Origin: Treponema sp.
GTDB lineage: Bacteria; Spirochaetota; Spirochaetia; Treponematales; Rectinemataceae
NCBI GenBank assembly: GCA_017849315.1
Contig: JAFIHQ010000153.1
Span: 1-22,763 of the forward strand
Length of the DNA: 22,763 bases
Reading direction: 5' to 3'
The position numbers and the translations under genes were made by a program. Of this stretch, positions 6,318 through 12,780 are shown piece by piece. Each line of letters opens with the position of its first letter. Positions within the stretch are counted from its first letter, which is position 1. Below the pieces are notes generated by a model. It was not told the DNA's origin. It did no database searches and was given only the letters and a program-made list of their open reading frames with translations.

Positions 6318-6346
6318 TTGACTTTTGGACGCTTGAGGCGCATTAT
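6318..6346 (+). promoter_or_regulatory. Candidate sigma-70 promoter of the ECF-transporter operon
   Basis: TTGACT (6318-6323), a 17-base spacer and CATTAT (6341-6346). The -35 matches five of six and the -10 four of six consensus bases. It would start an mRNA about 40 bases before the ecfA ATG at 6393, which leaves too little leader for a vitamin riboswitch. Confidence 0.45.
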
Positions 6347-6392
6347 TAAAGCAGAGCTTGGACGCTGTAAAGGCGCCGAGACTCGAGGAATA

Positions 6393-8312
6393 ATGCCGAA
6401 CACACAAACTGCCCTCATTGCGCTACGCACTGTTAGTTTTACCTATCCAGAGGCATCGTCTCCAGCTATCAAAAATATCAGTCTGAAAATCCTTAAAGGC
6501 GAATACATTGCCATAGTCGGAAACAATGGGTCCGGAAAGAGTACACTTGTGCGGCTTTTCAACGGGCTTCGCCTGCCAAACGAAGGGACCGTGCTCGTGG
6601 ATGGGCTCGATCCGTCGCTTCGGGCAAACCTGTACAAGGTGCGCCAGCGTGTGGCTTTGGTGTTTCAGTCTCCGGTCGATCAAATCGTTTCAAGTTGCGT
6701 GGAAGAGGATGTGGCTTTTGGACCGGCGAATCTGGGTTTGCCTCTACCGGAAATCGAACGCCGGGTTTCTAACGCCCTTGCAATTGTGGGGTTGGAAAAT
6801 GAGCGCGCCAGGCCGACTCGCGCCCTTTCTGGCGGTCAACAGCAAAAACTGGCTATTGCAGGCGCGCTTGCGATGGAACCTTCCTGTATTGTGTTTGACG
6901 AAGCCACCTCGATGCTGGACCCTGCATCCAAGTCCAATGTTTTAGATCTGATGGATAAGCTGACAGCCGCAGGCATGACGATTGTTCATGTTACGCACGA
7001 TATGGACGACGCTGCGCGCGCGGGTCGTATAATCGCACTCGATCACGGGGAAGTGGCTTTTGATGGCGTTCCTGAAGTTTTCTTTGCAGATGCGGCTGAT
7101 GGGATGTCAAGAGCGCTACAACTGGGACTGGGTAACCCTCAGGCGGCGGAAGCGGCTCGGCTTTTTGGCCTGGAGATTCAAGTCAACGAAACGCCGGAAG
7201 GCCTTGCAACGCGTCTTAGAACGCGTCTTGGAGAGGCGGGCTTTTTTGTGGAGCCTTCCGATAATGGGTATTCGGGGAGCGAGGCTGTGGTCTCCGAAAC
7301 GGAATCTGCCGGCGAAATCGCAGATCGGGCTGCCGAAACCTCGGATCAGGCTGCGCTCGCCGACACCGACATCGTACACGCAGGAGCCTCTGCAGTATTT
7401 TCTAATGGGGGCAAGCAATGGGCTTTCGAATACAGGAATGTTGCTTTTTCTTATCTGCGTGGCACCGCGAATGAGGTCAACGCCCTGTCGGACTTGAACT
7501 TGAAGCTCCCCGCCGGGGTGCGGATAGCTTTTGTGGGCACTACGGGCTCCGGCAAGTCTACTGCGCTGCAGCTTTTAGATGCTCTTCTTATTCCTGGCAC
7601 AGGTGAGGTCGCGAGCCAGGGCAGACTTACGACGGACCCGAAGGCGGATTTGAGGGCAATCCGAACAAGCGCGCCACTTGCGATCCAAAGGCCGGAGTCG
7701 GCCCTTTTTGAAGTACACGCAGCAGACGACGTCGCTTTTGGTCCGAGAAACCAGGGGCTGTCGGGCAAAGCTCTGGTAGAACGCGTGTCCAAGTGGATGG
7801 ACACCGTGGGGCTTCCTTACTCGAACTATAGAGACAGACTCTCACGGGAACTTTCCGGAGGCGAAAAGCGAAAACTCGCCTTGGCAGGAGTGCTCGCCAT
7901 GGAGTCCAGCGCGATCCTTTTGGACGAACCTACGTCGAACTTGGACCCTGCGTCGCAAAAGTCGATCTTCGACATAGTGAAGGCCATCTCCTCCGAAGAA
8001 AGGACGATAGTTTTTGCTACACATTCGATGGAAGAAGCTGCCCAAGCGACCCTCGTTGCGGTTTTCAGTGCTGGCAGGCTTGTGGATTTTGGCCCGCCTG
8101 CCGAGATCTTTTACGATCGTTATTCTCCTTCTTGGGGTATTGGTCTGCCTTATACAGTTCGTCTTACAAGAGCGCTTATTAAGGCCGGTGTCTCAATCCA
8201 GGACAAGCCACTCATCCTGGAAGACCTGAGAGATGCGCTGCAAAAGTACACAGCCCAGACACACCATGTTCACGCATCCCAAGATGTCGTGTACGAAGGA
8301 GGCGAAGTGTGA
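6393..8312 (+). CDS. ecfA: Fused EcfA1-EcfA2 ATPase of an energy-coupling-factor transporter
   Basis: A 639-residue protein with two complete ABC ATPase domains. Half one: Walker A GNNGSGKST (43-51), Q-loop FQSPVDQI, signature LSGGQQQ (145-151), Walker B IVFDEATSMLDP (166-177), switch His in VTHD (200-203). Half two: GTTGSGKST (382-390), IQRPESALF, LSGGEKRK (487-494), AILLDEPTSNLDP, ATHS (542-545). The Q-loop style and the IVHVTHD/FATH ends are those of the CbiO/EcfA group. A linker of about 65 Ala/Glu/Ser-rich residues (276-340) joins them. In most bacteria EcfA1 and EcfA2 are separate proteins forming a heterodimer on EcfT. The ATG at 6393 has GAGGAA just upstream; the in-frame extension to 6279 would include the promoter. 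It overlaps ecfT by four bases (GTGA). Confidence 0.9.
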   Translation: MPNTQTALIALRTVSFTYPEASSPAIKNISLKILKGEYIAIVGNNGSGKSTLVRLFNGLRLPNEGTVLVDGLDPSLRANLYKVRQRVALVFQSPVDQIVSSCVEEDVAFGPANLGLPLPEIERRVSNALAIVGLENERARPTRALSGGQQQKLAIAGALAMEPSCIVFDEATSMLDPASKSNVLDLMDKLTAAGMTIVHVTHDMDDAARAGRIIALDHGEVAFDGVPEVFFADAADGMSRALQLGLGNPQAAEAARLFGLEIQVNETPEGLATRLRTRLGEAGFFVEPSDNGYSGSEAVVSETESAGEIADRAAETSDQAALADTDIVHAGASAVFSNGGKQWAFEYRNVAFSYLRGTANEVNALSDLNLKLPAGVRIAFVGTTGSGKSTALQLLDALLIPGTGEVASQGRLTTDPKADLRAIRTSAPLAIQRPESALFEVHAADDVAFGPRNQGLSGKALVERVSKWMDTVGLPYSNYRDRLSRELSGGEKRKLALAGVLAMESSAILLDEPTSNLDPASQKSIFDIVKAISSEERTIVFATHSMEEAAQATLVAVFSAGRLVDFGPPAEIFYDRYSPSWGIGLPYTVRLTRALIKAGVSIQDKPLILEDLRDALQKYTAQTHHVHASQDVVYEGGEV

Positions 8313-9163
8313 AAAGCCTCGAATTCTTCCGCAACATAAGTATTGGTCAATACATAGACACCGATTCCTGGTTTCATGGCCTCAAGCCAGCGGCTAAGTA
8401 CGTGATCGTGCTGGGGCTTACCGTGCTCGCCATCGCTGCGCCATCGCCTGTCGGAGCAGCACTTTCAATTATGGTAGCATTCTTGGTTGCACTTGGGTCC
8501 AGAATAAAACTCTCCTTTCTGTTGCGTTCGGTAAAGCCTGTTTTGCCAGTAATTCTTCTTACGGCAGTTTTGCAGTTTCTTTTTGCCTGGCCGGGAGATA
8601 ATTCCTCCGTATTGCTGCGGGCGGGCATTTTCTCTGTCACCGTATATGAGGTGTGGCTCGTTGTCATGATTTTGCTCAAAGCCATTGCGATGATCATTAT
8701 CGTTGGGTGGTTTACGTCGGTGACCACGGAATCGGACATTGCGCGGGGCATAGAAGACATCTTGAGGCCCTTTGACAGCAAATACTTTCCAGTACACCGC
8801 CTTGCCCTTGCTGTTTCGACTTCGATTCGTTTTGTTCCTATCGTTGCAGGAGAACTCGAGGAGATTGTCAAAGCTCAAGCTTCGCGTGGCGCGGATTTTG
8901 GGGCCGGAAAGAAAAACGTCTTTGCCCTTGCACGCGGGTATTTGCCTCTTTTTGTTCCGGTGATGGTAAGGTCCCTGGAACGGGCGGAAATACTCGCGGA
9001 GGCTATGGAAGCGCGTTGTTATACGGGCGTCGGACAAACCAAGCCCCCCAAGACGCCGCGAAGGCGGGGCGATGTTGCATTCTTGGTTTCTTTTGTCGCT
9101 TTAATCGTGCTTGTCCTTATAGGAGACAAGCTTAAGTTCTCTACCTGGATTCGACCTTTCTAG
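8309..9163 (+). CDS. ecfT: EcfT, transmembrane coupling subunit of ECF transporter
   Basis: A 284-residue membrane protein beginning with GTG inside the ecfA stop. It has about five to six hydrophobic helices (roughly 30-65, 75-95, 105-140, 205-220, 258-275). The cytoplasmic part carries the two EcfT coupling motifs: A-x-x-x-R-G as AQASRG (about 192-197) and A-x-x-A-R as EAMEARCYTG (about 230-239), which seat in grooves of the ATPase pair. In the second motif the usual final Gly of ARG is Cys. EcfT passes the ATP-driven movement to an exchangeable substrate-binding S component. Translation is coupled to ecfA through the four-base overlap; an S component follows 57 bases downstream. Confidence 0.9.
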   Translation: MKSLEFFRNISIGQYIDTDSWFHGLKPAAKYVIVLGLTVLAIAAPSPVGAALSIMVAFLVALGSRIKLSFLLRSVKPVLPVILLTAVLQFLFAWPGDNSSVLLRAGIFSVTVYEVWLVVMILLKAIAMIIIVGWFTSVTTESDIARGIEDILRPFDSKYFPVHRLALAVSTSIRFVPIVAGELEEIVKAQASRGADFGAGKKNVFALARGYLPLFVPVMVRSLERAEILAEAMEARCYTGVGQTKPPKTPRRRGDVAFLVSFVALIVLVLIGDKLKFSTWIRPF

Positions 9164-9220
9164 AATAGCCAGGAATCTGGAATTCTTAAGAAAGGCGGAT
9201 ACCGGGACAAGGAGGCTTGT

Positions 9221-9910
9221 ATGGCGGAATCCAGATCGGATGTCAAAGCTCGTTCTAACAATTCCAGGATGAGCGGCACAAGCGGTGCCAACGGTACCAG
9301 TGGTCCCAAAAGTGCCAGTGGTGCCGGGCAAGGAGCTTCTGGTTCCTGGCTGCGAAAAACAGTGATAACGGGAGCTCTTGGAGCTGTATCCATTGTGCTC
9401 GTACTGACCGGTGTGGGGTATATTCCCTGGTTTGCAGGAGCATCGCTTACCGTGATGCACGTTCCGGCAATCGTGGGTGGCATTCTTGAGGGGCCAGCAG
9501 TCGGGGCAATTGTAGGCGCCATTTTTGGTGTTACTGCACTTGTCAAAGCAGCAACGGCGCCACAAGGCCCAATTGATGTATTCTTTACAAACCCGCTCAT
9601 TTCTGTGGTTCCGCGCATCCTCGTCGGCATTGTCGCATGGCTGGTTTTTAAAGTATTGGCCAAGAAGAATATCCATGTGGCTTCGCTTGTATCGGGAGTG
9701 GCAGGGTCTCTTACAAACTCCCTGCTCGTGCTTGGCGCGCTCGTCGTCTTTGGCGCAATTCCTTTTGCGAGTGCAGCTTCTGTATTTGTTGCCAATGGCA
9801 TCATAGAATCGATTCTTGGTGCGGTCTTGACCTGGGGCGTCGTGGCAGCATGGAAGGGGATTGCTAACGCCTCCGGTAGAGCAAAGCTGGCCGAAGAAGA
9901 GGAGAAGTGA
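9221..9910 (+). CDS. ECF transporter S component, probably pantothenate-type (PanT-like)
   Basis: A 229-residue protein. Residues 15-42 are a Ser/Gly-rich extension with repeated SGxSG/NGTSGP units; residues 45-212 form about six membrane helices. Motifs of the large ECF S-component family (PF12822-like): GYIPWFAGASLTVMHVPAI (66-84), GGILEGPAVGAIVGAIFGVTAL (86-107), FFTNPLISVVPRILVGIVAW (121-140). S components bind the vitamin and dock on EcfT/EcfA. Substrate cannot be read from the sequence; pantothenate is inferred because a pantothenate-kinase gene starts three bases after this stop. Other family substrates (folate, riboflavin, biotin-like) are not excluded. AGGAGG lies about five bases before the ATG. 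The low-complexity N-terminus is unusual for S components. Confidence 0.8.
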   Translation: MAESRSDVKARSNNSRMSGTSGANGTSGPKSASGAGQGASGSWLRKTVITGALGAVSIVLVLTGVGYIPWFAGASLTVMHVPAIVGGILEGPAVGAIVGAIFGVTALVKAATAPQGPIDVFFTNPLISVVPRILVGIVAWLVFKVLAKKNIHVASLVSGVAGSLTNSLLVLGALVVFGAIPFASAASVFVANGIIESILGAVLTWGVVAAWKGIANASGRAKLAEEEEK

Positions 9911-9913
9911 GCA

Positions 9914-10819
9914 ATGCTTGCAGCCATCGACATTCGAAATAAGACTCTTACTGTGGGACTAAAAGGTTCGAAGATCGATGAAGGGCAGGATAGCGCGAAC
10001 GGTGCAGTGTATTCTTCAGGTTCGGCATGGCTTGCCATCCGGCGTTTTGGTGCAACAACTTTTCGTAGTTCCGACGAGTACGCAATGCTTATGCGTCAGA
10101 TGCTCTTTGAATTGGGACTTTACCCGGACCTGGGGAGCACAAAAGGGCTTGTGTTGCCGAGTGATGCCGTATCATGGAGTGTGTGGATTTCGAGCGTTGT
10201 TCCGGCGATGACTCCGACTGTATGCGCTGCCGCTTTTGATGTCTTCGGCGTGGAACCGCGGCTTGTCGGGCCAGGAACAAAGACGGGCATAAAGATCCGC
10301 ACCGATCTTCCTGGCGAGGTAGGCAGCGATCTTGTCTGTGCCGCCGTTGCCGGCCGAAAGCTCATCAAAGGCCCGTTCCTGGTGGTGGACTTCGGGGTGG
10401 CAATAGCTCTGTCCGCCGTCAACGCTTCCGGCGAATTCCTTGGGGCAGCTTTTGCACCGGGCGTAGAGACCCAGGCCGAATCCTTGCGGCAACAGGCGGC
10501 GCAGCTGTACGAGGTGCGGCTGGACTTTCCGGATCACGCCATAGGCCGATGCACGGCAGAGTCAACCCGAGCCGGCATTCTTCTTGGGACGGTGGGTATG
10601 GTGAGGGAATTGATTCGATCCATGAAAGGCGAACTCGTGCAGGGCGAGTCAGCATCCACAGGCCTCGAGTCGATTCCTGTACTAGGTTCTGGCGATATCA
10701 TTGGCAAAGAGATTCTGCGACGCCTCGGATATGAGACATTTGTGCCATTCCTTGTATTGGAAGGTCTTGCGGCCATTGCGGAAAAAGCTCTGTCCCTTTC
10801 GGAGAAAGCCTCGTCGTAG
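9914..10819 (+). CDS. coaX: Type III pantothenate kinase-like protein (CoaX), diverged
   Basis: A 301-residue protein of the acetate/sugar kinase-Hsp70-actin fold. CoaX landmarks in order: LAAIDIRNKTLTVG (2-15; usual DxGNT), ISSVVPAMT (92-100), GIKIRTDLPGEVGSDL (125-140; usual G-x-D-R), VVDFGVAIAL (157-166; usual DxGTAxT), GEFLGAAFAPGV (173-184; usual GGxIxPG). The acidic residues D6, D139 and D159 are kept, but G8 is Arg, the Arg after D139 is Leu, and the Thr residues of the DxGTAxT motif are Val, Ile and Ala. CoaX phosphorylates pantothenate in the first step of coenzyme A synthesis and differs from CoaA by resisting CoA feedback. It sits three bases behind the S component, with GGAG at about eight bases, so uptake and phosphorylation look coupled. 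The substitutions leave open reduced or altered activity. Confidence 0.75.
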   Translation: MLAAIDIRNKTLTVGLKGSKIDEGQDSANGAVYSSGSAWLAIRRFGATTFRSSDEYAMLMRQMLFELGLYPDLGSTKGLVLPSDAVSWSVWISSVVPAMTPTVCAAAFDVFGVEPRLVGPGTKTGIKIRTDLPGEVGSDLVCAAVAGRKLIKGPFLVVDFGVAIALSAVNASGEFLGAAFAPGVETQAESLRQQAAQLYEVRLDFPDHAIGRCTAESTRAGILLGTVGMVRELIRSMKGELVQGESASTGLESIPVLGSGDIIGKEILRRLGYETFVPFLVLEGLAAIAEKALSLSEKASS

Positions 10820-10878
10820 AAGGTAGAAGAAGGTTGTGGGTCTTGGAACAGGAAAGCCTTGAGCCAAGGGCTTCCGGC

Positions 10879-12720
10879 GTGCTATCATATGTTGTGGCAA
10901 AAGTAAGAAATAAAGCCTCTGGCGCTGCTTTATACGACGAATCGAAAATAAAGACGCTTTCCTCACTAGAACATATTCGCTTGCGAACGGGTATGTATAT
11001 TGGGCGTCTGGGCGACGGATCCAACCCCGACGATGGCATCTATGTGCTTGTCAAAGAGATAGTGGACAACTCTGTAGACGAATTCATAATGGGTGCAGGC
11101 AACCGCATCCTTGTTTCTGTGAATGGCGATACCGTGCGCATCCGCGACTTTGGCAGAGGCATTCCTCTTGGAAAAGTTATCGACTGCGTTTCCACAATCA
11201 ACACCGGCGCAAAATACAACGACGACGTTTTTCAGTTCTCTGTTGGCCTTAACGGCGTCGGCACAAAGGCAGTCAACGCTCTTTCTCGTACATTCCGCGT
11301 CGTTTCCTACCGTGATGGCAATCTCTTTGAGGCAAAATTCGAGCGGGGGGTGCTCGTTTCTTCGCGGGAAGACACAGCCGGCAGAGAGAAAAATGGCCTT
11401 CTTGTGGAATTCTCTCCCGATCCAGAGATTTTTGGCGAGTATGCTTTCAACACGGAATACCTTGAGAAGCGCATGTGGAATTATGCCTGTCTCAATACCG
11501 GCCTCACGCTCGTGTTCAATGGCAAGGAATTCAAGGCAGAAAATGGCCTTATGGATTTTTTGGCTGCGGAAGTTAACGGTAGCGCGTTGTACGATATAGG
11601 TTGGTATTGCGGCGATCACATCGAATTTGCCTTTACACACACCAATAATTACGGCGAAGAGAATTTCTCTTTTGTGAATGGGCAATATACCTCCGATGGT
11701 GGCACTCATCTTTCGGCCTTTCGGGAAGGCTTCCTAAAGGCTATCAACGAGTTTTATCAGGCTAACTGGAAGGGTGAGGACGTGCGCGAAGGGGTAGCGG
11801 CAGGCATCGCGATTAAGCTCAAAAACCCCGTGTTTGAAAGTCAAACAAAGAATAAGCTTGGCAACACCGAAGTGCGGCCTTGGATTATTCAAGAAGTAAA
11901 GCGTGGCGTCGACGATTTTTTGCGCCGCAACCCGCAGGTTGCCAGGAAACTGCAGGAAAAAATACTTTCCAACGAGAAGCTCCGTACCGAACTCAACGCG
12001 GTAAAAAAGGAAGCCAAAGAGGCCGCGCGCAAGATAGAGCTCAAAATCCCCAACTTGCGCGACTGCAAATGTCATTTGGGAGATTTGGACCGGGGCGACG
12101 AATCGACCATCTTTATTGTGGAAGGACTTTCCGCCGCTGGTTCCATGGTGAGTTCGCGCGACGTTTACACTCAGGCGGTTTTTTCCTTACGTGGGAAGCC
12201 TGAGAACATGTTCGGCAAGCGTCAGACCGCAATCTATAAGAATGAAGAGCTTTATAACCTCATGATGGCCTTGGGCATTGAAAATTCAGTGCTCGATCTC
12301 CGATATGCCAAAATTGTGATTGCAACCGATGCGGATTACGATGGCTTTCATATTCGCAACCTGTTGCTTACATTTTTCTTGACCTATTTTGAGGAGCTCG
12401 TGACGCAGGGACGCGTTTATATTCTGGAAACGCCAATTTTTCGGGTTAGGACAAAGCAAGTGACACGCTATTGTTACTCCTCGCGCGAACGGGACGAAGC
12501 CGTTGCGGCGCTTGGTGCTTCCGCCGAGGTTACACGCTTTAAAGGTCTGGGGGAGATCAGCCCAAAGGAATTTGGTCAATTTATCGGCAAGGACATTCGG
12601 CTCATCCGTGTGGACATTCAGACGCTGGCCGCGGTGCCTGGCTTGTTGGAATTCTACATGGGCAAGAATACTCCTGCGCGCCGCGAATTTATCATGCAGA
12701 ATCTGATTGCGGATTTGTAG
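10879..12720 (+). CDS. parE: DNA topoisomerase IV subunit B (ParE)
   Basis: About 613 residues, a type IIA topoisomerase ATPase subunit. The GHKL ATPase shows EIVDNSVDEF (codons at 11056-11085), IRDFGRGIPLGKV and GLNGVGTKAVNALS. The Toprim domain shows EGLSAAGS (codons at 12121-12144; usual EGDSAGGS) with RDVYTQAVFSLRGKPENMFG, and DADYDGFHIRN (from 12328). FSLRGKPxN is the form seen in spirochaete and Bacteroidetes ParE rather than GyrB. ParE and ParC form the enzyme that unlinks daughter chromosomes. Start is uncertain: GTG 10879 has AAGGG eight bases upstream; TTG 10834 and GTG 10894 are also in frame, and homology to the common YDESKIKTL start favours 10879 or 10894. It follows coaX in the same direction, and parC starts 61 bases after it. 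Confidence 0.92.
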   Translation: MLSYVVAKVRNKASGAALYDESKIKTLSSLEHIRLRTGMYIGRLGDGSNPDDGIYVLVKEIVDNSVDEFIMGAGNRILVSVNGDTVRIRDFGRGIPLGKVIDCVSTINTGAKYNDDVFQFSVGLNGVGTKAVNALSRTFRVVSYRDGNLFEAKFERGVLVSSREDTAGREKNGLLVEFSPDPEIFGEYAFNTEYLEKRMWNYACLNTGLTLVFNGKEFKAENGLMDFLAAEVNGSALYDIGWYCGDHIEFAFTHTNNYGEENFSFVNGQYTSDGGTHLSAFREGFLKAINEFYQANWKGEDVREGVAAGIAIKLKNPVFESQTKNKLGNTEVRPWIIQEVKRGVDDFLRRNPQVARKLQEKILSNEKLRTELNAVKKEAKEAARKIELKIPNLRDCKCHLGDLDRGDESTIFIVEGLSAAGSMVSSRDVYTQAVFSLRGKPENMFGKRQTAIYKNEELYNLMMALGIENSVLDLRYAKIVIATDADYDGFHIRNLLLTFFLTYFEELVTQGRVYILETPIFRVRTKQVTRYCYSSRERDEAVAALGASAEVTRFKGLGEISPKEFGQFIGKDIRLIRVDIQTLAAVPGLLEFYMGKNTPARREFIMQNLIADL

Positions 12721-12780
12721 CGCGGGCACCATTTACGGGCATTATTTATAGGACTGATAGGAATACTAATAGGAATACCG

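Noticed and set aside
6279..6392. N-terminal extension of EcfA
   Set aside because: It overlaps the likely promoter; the ATG at 6393 has GAGGAA and fits the family start.
6347..6392. Vitamin riboswitch before the ECF-transporter operon
   Set aside because: The leader after the likely promoter is only about 40 bases and contains no known aptamer features.
9160..10038. 292-codon open frame opposite the S component
   Set aside because: It is a shadow of the S-component and coaX genes, with biased Ala/Pro/Thr composition and no start signal.
10966..11709. 247-codon open frame opposite parE
   Set aside because: It is the complement of a strongly conserved gene and has no domain or ribosome-binding site.
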